Origin: Bacteroidales bacterium
Lineage (GTDB): Bacteria; Bacteroidota; Bacteroidia; Bacteroidales; ML635J-15
Reading direction: 5' to 3'
Assembly: GCA_023228725.1 (NCBI GenBank)
Contig: JALOAQ010000089.1
Location: forward strand, 1-12,156
Length of the DNA stretch: 12,156 nt
The translations under genes and the position numbers were made by a program. The notes beneath the pieces were generated by a model, which was not told the DNA's origin, searched no databases, and was given only the letters and a program-made list of their open reading frames with translations. Below are positions 5,547 through 12,156 of this stretch, piece by piece; positions within the stretch are counted from its first letter, which is position 1, and each line of letters begins with the position of its first letter.

Positions 5547-7403
5547 ATGTATGACATTTTAGAACTAAACTCAAAATTACTACCCGAGTTAAAGGAAATA
5601 GCAAGAGATCTAGGCATTCATAAAGTAGATGCTTTTCGCAAATCCGACTTAATATATAAAATACTTGATGTTCAAGCCATTAAGGCTGCCGAGCAGGAGT
5701 CTGATAAAAAGAAACAAGCAAAAGCTCAAACTAGCGAAACTGCAAGTAAGGCTATCGAAAACGCGAAAAGACCAAGAACAAAGATGAAAGCTCAAAAAAT
5801 TACTTTTAGCTCTCCTACACCTCCGGCAGAAAAAACTTTATTTGATGAAAACGAGAAAGGTAAAACAGAAGTTGCGAATATTCCTGAAATAAAAAAAGAG
5901 CCTGTAGTTGAAAAAAACAGCAAACAGAAAGAACGTATCAATAGTTTAAGAGAAAGTGAGCAAAAAAAATCAAGTACAACTGATAAAAAGCAAGCTAAAA
6001 CCACTGAAGCAAGTGAAAAGCCAAGTGAAGAAAAATCAGATGATAAATCTGCAAATACTGAAACTCCTTCACAAAAAAATCAGGATAAAAAAATTATTTT
6101 AAGAAAACCTCCAACAAAACAAAATGATGAACCTTCTAATTTACCAGAAGATGACGCAGACAAAACTACAAAAGCGGAAGTAGATACAAAAAAGTCTGAA
6201 CTTAGACAAAGTAATGGGACTCATCACAATAAAGAACAAGAGAATAGAGCTAAGCCTAAAAAGGAAGATTTATACGATTTTTCAGGAATTATTACCATTA
6301 CAGGAGTTTTAGAAGTTATTCCGGAAGGTTATGGATTTTTACGCTCTTCAGATTATCATTATTTAAGTTCGCCAGACGATGTATATGTTTCGCAATCTCA
6401 AATAAAACTGTTTGGACTAAGAACTGGAGATACAGTTGAGGGTTCAATTCGCCCACCAAAAGAAGGCGAAAAATACTTTCCTTTAATAAAAGTTATAAAA
6501 ATAAATGGTATTGATCCGGCTTTAATGAGGGATAGAGTTCCTTTTGACCATTTAACTCCTTTATTTCCGGATGAAAAGTTTAATATCACAGGTAATGGCA
6601 AAGCAACTTTATCAACAAGAATTGTAGATTTATTTGCTCCTATTGGCAAAGGACAAAGAGGTTTAATTGTTGCTCAACCTAAAACAGGTAAAACTGTTTT
6701 ACTTCAAGAAATTGCTAATGCTATTGCAGCAAATAATCCAGAAGTTTATTTAATGATTTTGCTTATAGACGAACGCCCAGAAGAGGTTACAGACATGGCT
6801 CGTAATGTAAAAGCCGAAGTTATTGCTTCAACTTTTGACGAACCTGCCGAAAGACATGTTAGAGTTTCTAGCATTGTTTTAGAAAAAGCAAAAAGAATGG
6901 TAGAATGTGGGCATGATGTTGTTATTTTATTAGATTCAATTACAAGATTAGCACGAGCATACAATACTGTTGCACCAGCTTCGGGAAGAGTTTTATCCGG
7001 TGGGGTTGATTCAAATGCTTTACATAAACCAAAAAGATTTTTTGGTGCAGCCAGAAATATTGAAAATGGAGGTTCTTTAACAATTCTCGCAACTGCTTTA
7101 ACAGAAACTGGCTCTAAAATGGACGAGGTAATTTTTGAAGAGTTTAAAGGTACAGGAAATATGGAATTGCAATTAGATAGAAAATTATCTAACCGAAGAA
7201 TTTATCCCGCAGTTGATATTACAGCTTCAAGTACTAGACGCGAAGATTTATTAATTGAAAATGAATTAATTAATAGATTATGGATTTTAAGAGAATTTTT
7301 AGCAGATATGAACTCAATAGAAGCTATGGAGTTTATGCGTTCAAGACTAATGCAATCTCCAACTAATGAAGAGTTCTTGTGGACTATGGATAAAGGCTTA
7401 TAA
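5547..7403 (+). CDS. rho: Transcription termination factor Rho (with long N-terminal insert)
   Basis: Rho is a hexameric RNA-dependent ATPase that pulls nascent RNA out of the elongation complex. The 618 residues split as follows. The N-terminal helical domain covers about 1-45 (MYDILELNSKLLPELKEIA). A charged low-complexity segment of Lys, Glu, Ser, Thr, Asn and Gln covers about 48-238. The cold-shock-like RNA-binding domain covers about 240-325 (EGYGFLRSSDYHYL). The ATPase domain has Walker A AQPKTGKT at 376-383, the DERPEEVTDM loop, Walker B VVILLDS with Asp463, and the Q/R-loop region around SGGVDSNALHKPKRFFGAARN. The insert makes it about 200 residues longer than E. coli Rho, as is common in Bacteroidetes. 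The frame extends 19 codons up to a TTG at 5490, but the conserved family start is the ATG at 5547. It is monocistronic, with its own promoter and terminator. Confidence 0.96.
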   Translation: MYDILELNSKLLPELKEIARDLGIHKVDAFRKSDLIYKILDVQAIKAAEQESDKKKQAKAQTSETASKAIENAKRPRTKMKAQKITFSSPTPPAEKTLFDENEKGKTEVANIPEIKKEPVVEKNSKQKERINSLRESEQKKSSTTDKKQAKTTEASEKPSEEKSDDKSANTETPSQKNQDKKIILRKPPTKQNDEPSNLPEDDADKTTKAEVDTKKSELRQSNGTHHNKEQENRAKPKKEDLYDFSGIITITGVLEVIPEGYGFLRSSDYHYLSSPDDVYVSQSQIKLFGLRTGDTVEGSIRPPKEGEKYFPLIKVIKINGIDPALMRDRVPFDHLTPLFPDEKFNITGNGKATLSTRIVDLFAPIGKGQRGLIVAQPKTGKTVLLQEIANAIAANNPEVYLMILLIDERPEEVTDMARNVKAEVIASTFDEPAERHVRVSSIVLEKAKRMVECGHDVVILLDSITRLARAYNTVAPASGRVLSGGVDSNALHKPKRFFGAARNIENGGSLTILATALTETGSKMDEVIFEEFKGTGNMELQLDRKLSNRRIYPAVDITASSTRREDLLIENELINRLWILREFLADMNSIEAMEFMRSRLMQSPTNEEFLWTMDKGL

Positions 7404-7423
7404 TTTCATAATAATACAAATAG

Positions 7424-7457
7424 ATAAGAAAAGGGCTTAGGCTCTTTTCTTATTTTA
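7424..7457 (+). terminator. Strong intrinsic terminator after rho
   Basis: Arms at 7424-7436 and 7441-7453 form a 13-bp stem with one G-U pair and the four-base loop TTAG, starting 20 bases after the rho stop and ending in an AT-rich TATTTT stretch. It isolates rho from the kam operon. The downstream T-run is short, but the stem is long and nearly perfect. Confidence 0.85.
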
Positions 7458-7498
7458 AGGATAATCTTAAGTCCTCTCCTAAAACATAAATTTTAATA

Positions 7499-7529
7499 TT
7501 GTATTTTTCCATATTTTTATTTAGATTTG
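7499..7529 (+). promoter_or_regulatory. Promoter of the kamDE-atoA-thiolase operon
   Basis: TTG at 7499-7501 and TAGATTTG at 7522-7529 are separated by 20 bp, matching the Bacteroidetes -33/-7 layout. This is the only promoter in the window where I see both elements. Transcription should start near 7535, leaving a leader of about 55 bases before kamD. Confidence 0.65.
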
Positions 7530-7533
7530 CAAT

Positions 7534-7558
7534 CTTAAAAAAGCTTTAAGCTTTTAAG
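7534..7558 (+). promoter_or_regulatory. Inverted repeat at the predicted kam transcription start
   Basis: CTTAAA at 7534-7539 pairs with TTTAAG at 7553-7558, and AGCT at 7542-7545 pairs with AGCT at 7549-7552 around a three-base loop, leaving two unpaired As at 7540-7541. That gives ten pairs in 25 bases. It overlaps the predicted start site, so it could be an operator for a dimeric repressor or a 5' hairpin that stabilises the messenger. No long T-run follows directly, so an attenuator is less likely. Confidence 0.4.
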
Positions 7559-7588
7559 TTTAATTTTGAATTTTTTAAATGAAAATTA

Positions 7589-9148
7589 ATGAATACAAGT
7601 AAATTAGGATTAGATTATAAAAAAATTCAGTCTGCAAAACAAATTGCGAAAAATATCGCCGGAGAAGTTCAGGAGTTTGTAAATCAATACACTACTGTTT
7701 CTGTAGAGCGTTCACTTTGCCGCCTTTTAGGAATTGACGGTGTAAATACAAATGATATTCCTTTCCCCAACATTGTTGTTGACCAAATTCAAGAAAACAA
7801 ATTATTAAACGAAGGTATTTTGTTTTTTCTTGGAAATGCGATTATAGAAACAGGATTAACACCTCAAAAAATTGCTGAAAAAATTGCAAATGAAGATTTT
7901 AATATCTGCAAACTTCCAATTAAAGACAAAGCAAGTATTGAAAAAGCTGTTATGCCTTATGTAGATTCAGCATTAAAAAAAATTAAAGAAAATCTTGCAA
8001 AACGCGATGAATATCTTTCTCGTTTAGGCGAAGGCGACAAACCTTATATTTATGTAATTGTTGCAACAGGGAATATATACGAGGATGTTATTCAGGCACA
8101 GGCTGCCGCACGCCAAGGAGCTGATATTATTGCAGTAATTAGAACTACAGGGCAAAGCCTATTAGACTATGTTCCTTATGGAGCTACAACAGAAGGCTTT
8201 GGAGGAACTTATGCAACACAAGAAAATTTCAAAATAATGCGAAAGGCATTAGACGAAGTTGGCGAAGAGGTTGGTCGTTATATTCGTTTGTGCAATTACT
8301 GTTCAGGTTTATGTATGCCTGAGATTGCTACTATGGGAGCATTAGAGCGACTTGACGTAATGTTAAACGATGCACTTTATGGAATTTTGTTTAGAGATAT
8401 AAACCAGCAACGTACTTTTATTGACCAATATTTTTCTAGAATAATAAATGGTTTTGCAGGTGTAATTATAAATACCGGCGAAGATAATTATTTAACTACT
8501 GCCGATGCTTTCGAGCAAGCCCATACAGTTTTAGCATCCGACCTAATTAATGAGCAACTAGCCCTATTAGCCGGAATGCCTGAAGAACAAATGGGATTAG
8601 GACATGCTTTTGAAATGGAACCTGAAATGGAAAATGGATTTTTATACGAGCTTGCCCAAGCACAAATGACAAGAGAAATTTTTCCAAAAGCTCCATTAAA
8701 ATATATGCCTCCCACAAAATTTATGACAGGAAATATTTTTAAAGGTCATATCCAAAATGCCTTATTTAATGTTGCTTCGATTTGGACAGGACAAGGAATT
8801 CAACTTTTAGGAATGCTTACAGAGGCAGTTCATACTCCATTTATTTCTGATAGATATTTGGCTATTGAAAATGCAAAATATGTTTTTAATAATATGAAAA
8901 ACATTGGAGATGAACTTGAGTTTAAAGAAAATGGAATAATACAAAAAAGAGCTCAAGAAGTTTTAAACAATGCACATAAATTATTAAGTGATATTGAAGA
9001 AGTAGGATTATTTGATGCTTTAGAAAAAGGCTTGTTTGCTGACACTAAAAGAGCAAAAACCGGAGGAAAAGGCTTAGCAGGCGTTGTACAAAAATCTGAA
9101 AATTATTTTAACCCATTTATTGAATTAATGAAAGGAGAAAACAAATAA
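7589..9148 (+). CDS. kamD: Lysine 5,6-aminomutase alpha subunit
   Basis: With KamE this forms the adenosylcobalamin- and PLP-dependent aminomutase that moves the terminal amino group of D-lysine, or of L-beta-lysine (3,6-diaminohexanoate), to the neighbouring carbon. It is an early step of anaerobic lysine fermentation. The 519-residue protein has the length of the TIM-barrel alpha subunit. The conserved block RTTGQSLLDYVPYGATTEG is at 185-203. Arg185, Ser190, Ser239, Tyr264, Asp299 and Lys371 each fall one residue after the Clostridium sticklandii active-site residues R184, S189, S238, Y263, D298 and K370 as I remember them. It is the first gene of a four-gene operon with a recognisable promoter. 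Its stop overlaps the kamE start (TAATG). Lysine 2,3-aminomutase is not in the window, so the true substrate (D-lysine or beta-lysine) cannot be read from context. Confidence 0.96.
   Translation: MNTSKLGLDYKKIQSAKQIAKNIAGEVQEFVNQYTTVSVERSLCRLLGIDGVNTNDIPFPNIVVDQIQENKLLNEGILFFLGNAIIETGLTPQKIAEKIANEDFNICKLPIKDKASIEKAVMPYVDSALKKIKENLAKRDEYLSRLGEGDKPYIYVIVATGNIYEDVIQAQAAARQGADIIAVIRTTGQSLLDYVPYGATTEGFGGTYATQENFKIMRKALDEVGEEVGRYIRLCNYCSGLCMPEIATMGALERLDVMLNDALYGILFRDINQQRTFIDQYFSRIINGFAGVIINTGEDNYLTTADAFEQAHTVLASDLINEQLALLAGMPEEQMGLGHAFEMEPEMENGFLYELAQAQMTREIFPKAPLKYMPPTKFMTGNIFKGHIQNALFNVASIWTGQGIQLLGMLTEAVHTPFISDRYLAIENAKYVFNNMKNIGDELEFKENGIIQKRAQEVLNNAHKLLSDIEEVGLFDALEKGLFADTKRAKTGGKGLAGVVQKSENYFNPFIELMKGENK
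9132..9137 (+). promoter_or_regulatory. Shine-Dalgarno-like sequence for kamE
   Basis: AAGGAG lies ten bases before the kamE ATG, inside the last codons of kamD (Lys-Gly-Glu). It is the only good Shine-Dalgarno sequence before a gene in this window; the other genes have A/T-rich leaders. With the TAATG overlap it suggests coupled translation, keeping the two aminomutase subunits in balance. The codons alone could also explain it. Confidence 0.4.
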
Positions 9149-9936
9149 TGAGTGAAGGAAGCTATTCAATGGATAAAAATGACTTTGATAAAGTCTTAGA
9201 TTTAAAAAAGGTGAAACCCTATGGCGACACTATGAACGATGGCAAAACACAACTTAGTTTTACTTTGCCTATTCCTTGCAATGACGAAGCTATTGAGGCT
9301 GCAAAACAATTGCTTAGAAAAATGGGTTTTGAAAACCCCCAAGTAGTTTATTATAAAGAACTTACAAAAGGTTTTACATTTTTCAATTGTTATGGCTCTT
9401 GTACTCACACAGTTGATTTCACAAATATTTATGTTCCAAAAGTAGAATCAAATGTGATGGATATGGCTGAAACAGATGAATTTATAAAGCAAAATATTGG
9501 AAGAAAACTAGTTGTAATTGGTGCAAGCACAGGAACAGATGCTCATACAGTTGGCATTGACGCAATTATGAATATGAAAGGTTATGCAGGACATTTTGGT
9601 TTGGAAAGATATGAAATGATTGAGGCTCTAAATATGGGGGCTCAAGTTTTAAACGAGGAGTTTATTGCAAAAGCAATAGAATTAAAAGCCGATGCTTTAT
9701 TGGTTTCACAAACTGTTACACAAAAAGATGTTCATATTAAAAACCTTACAGAGTTAGTTGAGATGCTTGAAGCCGAAGGATTAAGAGATAAAATTTTATT
9801 AATTTGCGGTGGACCACGAATTTCACACGAATTAGCAAAAGAATTAGGTTATGATGCTGGTTTTAGCATGAACTCTTATGCTGACGATGTAGCAAGTTAT
9901 ATAGCTCAAGAAATGGATAGACGAATTAACAAATAA
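9148..9936 (+). CDS. kamE: Lysine 5,6-aminomutase beta subunit, cobalamin-binding
   Basis: KamE carries the B12-binding Rossmann domain of lysine 5,6-aminomutase and the lysine that holds PLP. The 262-residue protein begins with a dimerisation region (about 1-110, including VKPYGDTMNDGKTQLSFTLP). The cobalamin domain follows, with DAHTVG giving Asp131, His133 and Gly136. His133 is the lower axial ligand to cobalt. Lys144 in IMNMKGYAG lies eleven residues later. Both numbers equal those reported for the Clostridium sticklandii enzyme (His133 beta, Lys144 beta). LLVSQTVTQKDVHI near 185-198 and LLICGGPRI near 228-236 are also typical. An internal Met8 could be a start, but the first ATG sits in the TAATG junction and matches the family N-terminus. 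No gene for a B12 reactivation factor is adjacent. Confidence 0.97.
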   Translation: MSEGSYSMDKNDFDKVLDLKKVKPYGDTMNDGKTQLSFTLPIPCNDEAIEAAKQLLRKMGFENPQVVYYKELTKGFTFFNCYGSCTHTVDFTNIYVPKVESNVMDMAETDEFIKQNIGRKLVVIGASTGTDAHTVGIDAIMNMKGYAGHFGLERYEMIEALNMGAQVLNEEFIAKAIELKADALLVSQTVTQKDVHIKNLTELVEMLEAEGLRDKILLICGGPRISHELAKELGYDAGFSMNSYADDVASYIAQEMDRRINK

Positions 9937-9952
9937 AATAAATTTTAATAGC

Positions 9953-10615
9953 ATGGATAAAAATCAAATACGAGAAGTAATTGCAAAAAGAGTAGCCAAA
10001 GAAATTAATGATGGCGATGTTGTAAACTTAGGAATTGGAATACCTACACTTGTTCCAAACTATTTGCCTAAAGGAATAAAATTAACTTTACAATCTGAAA
10101 ATGGTTTGTTAGGCATGGGTCCCACTCCTGCTCCTGGTGAAGAAAACGAAGATTTATTAAATGCCGGTGGTGGTTTTATTACTGCCTTTCCTGGTGCAGC
10201 AGCTTTTGATTCTTCAAAATCATTTGGCGTAATTCGTGGAGGACATGTTGACGTAACAGTTTTGGGTGCTATGCAAGTTGACCCAAGTGGTGATTTGGCA
10301 AACTGGTCAATCCCAGGAAAACTTACTCCGGGTATGGGTGGCGCAATGGATTTACTTGTTGGTGCTCGCAGAGTAATTTTAGCAATGGAGCATACAGCAA
10401 AAGGAAATCCAAAAATTTTAAAAAAATGTACGCTCCCTTTAACTGCAAAAGGTCAAGTTAATACAATTATTACCGAAATGGGTGTTATGGAAATTACCGA
10501 AAAAGGAATTTTACTTACTGAATTACACCCTGAATTTAGTATTGAAGATATTAAAAAAGCCACAGAAGCTGAATTATTAGTATCTGAAAATCTAAAAGAA
10601 ATGCAATTAGATTAA
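9953..10615 (+). CDS. atoA: Acetoacetate/butyrate-type CoA-transferase, beta subunit
   Basis: This is the catalytic (beta) subunit of a two-subunit 3-oxoacid CoA-transferase. In lysine fermentation such an enzyme moves CoA from butyryl-CoA to acetoacetate, releasing butyrate and making acetoacetyl-CoA. The 220-residue protein has GIGIPTLVPNYL near 27-38 and the SENG motif with the CoA-accepting glutamate at 49. It also has GGGFITAFPGAA near 92-103 and the long conserved GGHVDVTVLGAMQVD segment. It lies 16 bases after kamE and 24 before the thiolase, so it is in the same operon. The alpha subunit (AtoD/ScoA type), which normally sits directly upstream, is absent here, and kamE is not a substitute. 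Substrate choice comes from context; succinyl- or acetate-linked acetoacetate transfer is equally compatible with the sequence. Confidence 0.9.
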   Translation: MDKNQIREVIAKRVAKEINDGDVVNLGIGIPTLVPNYLPKGIKLTLQSENGLLGMGPTPAPGEENEDLLNAGGGFITAFPGAAAFDSSKSFGVIRGGHVDVTVLGAMQVDPSGDLANWSIPGKLTPGMGGAMDLLVGARRVILAMEHTAKGNPKILKKCTLPLTAKGQVNTIITEMGVMEITEKGILLTELHPEFSIEDIKKATEAELLVSENLKEMQLD

Positions 10616-10639
10616 TCAATTTTAATTAAAATATTTAAG

Positions 10640-11845
10640 ATGAAAAAAGTATTTATAGTTGCTGCAAAACGCACAGCTGTTGGTAAATTTGGAGGCGGTT
10701 TAGCTTCTGTTTCGGCTTCTGATATGGCAGCAGAAGTCATTAAAGAGATTATTTCTCAAAGCAAAATTAATCCTGCTGACTTAGACGAGGTAATCACAGG
10801 GAATATTTTGTCGGCTGGGCAAAAACAAGGCGTTTCGCGTCAAGCTGCAATAAAAGCCGGTATTCCAAGCGAAGTGCCTGCATATTCTTTGAACATGGTT
10901 TGTGGTTCTGGTATGAAAGCTGTTTCTAATGCTTTTTCTGCAATAAGAGCTGGTGAAGCAAATTTAATTTTAGCCGGTGGAACAGAAACTATGTCAGGGG
11001 CACCAATGCTATTGCCTGCAAGCGTTCGTTCCGGTACAAAAATGGGCGACTTTAAAGTTATTGACCACATGATATTAGACGGACTTTGGGAAGCATTTAA
11101 TGATTATCATATGGGAAATACTGCTGAAAATATTGCAGAAAAATATAATATTTCACGCGAAGAACAAGATCAATTTGCATTTGCATCTCAAACTAAAGCA
11201 GCAAAAGCCCAAGATGCTGGAAACTTCAAAAAAGAAATTATTCCTATTAACATTGTAACTAGAAAAGAAACCATAGTTTTTGACCAAGACGAATTTATTA
11301 ATAGAACTACAGACTTGGAAAAACTTGCAAAACTACGTCCTGCTTTCAAAAAAGACGGAACAGTAACAGCAGGTAATGCTTCTGGAATCAATGACGGAGC
11401 TTCATATGTGTTAGTAGCAAGCGAAGAAGCTGTTGAAAAATTCAAACTAAAACCAATGGCAGAAATTGTTGCAGTTGGACAAGGTGGAGTTGACCCATCA
11501 ATTATGGGAATGGGTCCTGTTCCTGCAATTAACAATGTATTGAAAAAAGCAAAGATGAAACTTCAAGATATAGAAGTTCTTGAACTTAACGAAGCTTTTG
11601 CAGCTCAATCATTAGGAGTTATCAAACAACTTTGCACTGACCACGGAGTTGACAAATCTTTCTTTGACGAAAGATGTAATAAAAACGGTGGTGCTATTGC
11701 CTTAGGACATCCTATTGGAGCTTCCGGAAACAGAATTATTGTTAGCTTAATTCACGAAATGAAAAGAAATAACAATAAATATGGTTTAGCCTCTCTATGT
11801 ATAGGAGGCGGAATGGGTACCGCAATTATAATTAAAAGTATTTAA
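10640..11845 (+). CDS. atoB: Acetyl-CoA C-acetyltransferase (thiolase)
   Basis: This thiolase interconverts acetoacetyl-CoA plus CoA and two acetyl-CoA. The 401-residue product covers the full thiolase fold. It starts with KKVFIVAAKRTAVGKFGG, and the acylated nucleophile is Cys88 in NMVCGSGMKAV. The C-terminal half has NEAFAAQSLGV, GGAIALGHPIGASG with His357, and the second catalytic cysteine, Cys387, in LCIGGGMG. All catalytic residues are present. Placed last in the operon after the CoA-transferase, it most likely works in the cleavage direction, turning the acetoacetyl-CoA from lysine breakdown into acetyl-CoA. The same enzyme could run in reverse to make acetoacetyl-CoA for butyrate synthesis. 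A strong terminator follows. The symbol is by function; thlA would be equally suitable. Confidence 0.95.
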   Translation: MKKVFIVAAKRTAVGKFGGGLASVSASDMAAEVIKEIISQSKINPADLDEVITGNILSAGQKQGVSRQAAIKAGIPSEVPAYSLNMVCGSGMKAVSNAFSAIRAGEANLILAGGTETMSGAPMLLPASVRSGTKMGDFKVIDHMILDGLWEAFNDYHMGNTAENIAEKYNISREEQDQFAFASQTKAAKAQDAGNFKKEIIPINIVTRKETIVFDQDEFINRTTDLEKLAKLRPAFKKDGTVTAGNASGINDGASYVLVASEEAVEKFKLKPMAEIVAVGQGGVDPSIMGMGPVPAINNVLKKAKMKLQDIEVLELNEAFAAQSLGVIKQLCTDHGVDKSFFDERCNKNGGAIALGHPIGASGNRIIVSLIHEMKRNNNKYGLASLCIGGGMGTAIIIKSI

Positions 11846-11851
11846 AATAAG

Positions 11852-11890
11852 AAAAGCTTGGTAAAACAATATTTACTAGGCTTTTTTTTT
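11852..11890 (+). terminator. Intrinsic terminator of the kam operon
   Basis: Arms at 11852-11865 and 11872-11885 form a 14-bp stem with two G-T wobbles and the six-base loop ACAATA. Nine Ts run from 11882 to 11890, the first four shared with the stem. It begins six bases after the thiolase stop and closes the four-gene unit. Confidence 0.88.
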
Positions 11891-11921
11891 AATAAATCAA
11901 ATATATTTTGCTAGTAAAAAA

Positions 11922-11929
11922 TAAATTTG
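11922..11929 (+). promoter_or_regulatory. -7 element for the lipoprotein gene
   Basis: This reads TAAATTTG, an exact TAnnTTTG match, 35 bases before the lipoprotein ATG and just after the kam terminator. A TTTG at 11907-11910 is too close (11 bp) to be a normal -33 element. Confidence 0.5.
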
Positions 11930-11964
11930 TAATTTTACACTATTAAATCACAAAATACAAAATT

Positions 11965-12156
11965 ATGAAAAAATTAAGATTATTAAACAGGTTTTTAGTG
12001 TTTGTTTTAGTTGCATTTTTATTTGCATCTTGCTCAAAAAACAATTCTTCTCACATTCCAAAAAATGCTTTTGTAGTAGCGGTTATTGATGGTAAAGGTC
12101 TTAAAGATTTGACAAATAACGACTTCTTAAAAGACAATGAAGAATACAAGCAAACA
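11965..12156 (+). CDS. Lipoprotein, N-terminal part (possible DUF4836 family)
   Basis: Only the first 64 codons lie in the window; the frame is open to the right edge. Translation starts MKKLRLLNRF, followed by a hydrophobic stretch (about residues 10-22) and FLFASC, with Cys23 as the likely lipidated residue. This is a type II signal peptide with Phe at the -3 position instead of the usual Leu. The residues after the cysteine (SKNNSS) have no acidic pair, so I see no Bacteroidetes surface-export signal, and the mature protein may stay in the periplasm-facing leaflet. The next segment, IPKNAFVVAVIDGKGLKDL, resembles the start of Bacteroidetes DUF4836 lipoproteins as I recall them (IP-x-DA-x-VV-x-x-ID). 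That assignment is tentative because so little is visible. It has its own promoter and is separate from the kam operon. Confidence 0.7.
   Translation, partial: MKKLRLLNRFLVFVLVAFLFASCSKNNSSHIPKNAFVVAVIDGKGLKDLTNNDFLKDNEEYKQT

Noticed and set aside
1..12156. CRISPR array, insertion sequence, prophage or defence system
   Set aside because: I found no regularly spaced repeats, transposase motifs, integrase or defence-family domains; all genes belong to known metabolic or information-processing families.

Overview
This is AT-rich chromosomal DNA from a member of the Bacteroidetes, probably an anaerobic, amino-acid-fermenting relative of the Bacteroidales. Four things point there. Almost every transcription unit has a TAnnTTTG -7 element a short way upstream, the signature of the Bacteroidetes primary sigma factor. 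Shine-Dalgarno sequences are nearly absent. The Rho protein carries a long charged low-complexity insert. The RpoD-type sigma factor is short, lacks region 1.1 and begins MRQLKIT. I cannot name the genus.

Left part (1-5330). Positions 1-213 hold no gene I can support. folE (GTP cyclohydrolase I) and fabD (malonyl-CoA:ACP transacylase) form a minus-strand pair. Diverging from them with overlapping promoters is mqnB-mqnD (plus strand), two enzymes of the futalosine route to menaquinone, which implies quinone-based respiration. mqnD converges on the tmRNA gene ssrA (minus strand, one-piece, predicted tag GADNFAFAA, 3' CCA not encoded). Next to it on the minus strand are rpe (pentose phosphate pathway) and an RpoD-like sigma factor, separated by a clear intrinsic terminator and a new promoter.

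Middle (5331-7457). The sigma gene and rho diverge across about 216 bp that contain a tandem 15-bp direct repeat with 21-bp spacing. rho ends in a strong intrinsic terminator.

Right part (7458-12156). A four-gene operon, kamD-kamE-atoA-thiolase, starts from the best promoter in the window (TTG, 20 bp, TAGATTTG), with an inverted repeat at the expected transcription start, and ends in a good intrinsic terminator. KamDE is the B12- and PLP-dependent lysine 5,6-aminomutase. The CoA-transferase subunit and the thiolase fit the last steps of lysine fermentation to acetate and butyrate: acetoacetate receives CoA, usually from butyryl-CoA, and acetoacetyl-CoA is cleaved to two acetyl-CoA. The middle enzymes (lysine 2,3-aminomutase, 3,5-diaminohexanoate dehydrogenase, the keto-aminohexanoate cleavage enzyme, the ammonia lyase) and the partner CoA-transferase subunit are not in the window, so the pathway genes must be split if it is complete. 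The window ends inside a lipoprotein gene.

I found no CRISPR array, insertion sequence, prophage or defence system. Most of the window is core metabolism and information processing; the lysine-fermentation operon is the accessory part. The points most worth checking are the missing CoA-transferase alpha subunit, the divergent sigma factor, the direct repeats between the sigma gene and rho, and the kam leader palindrome.
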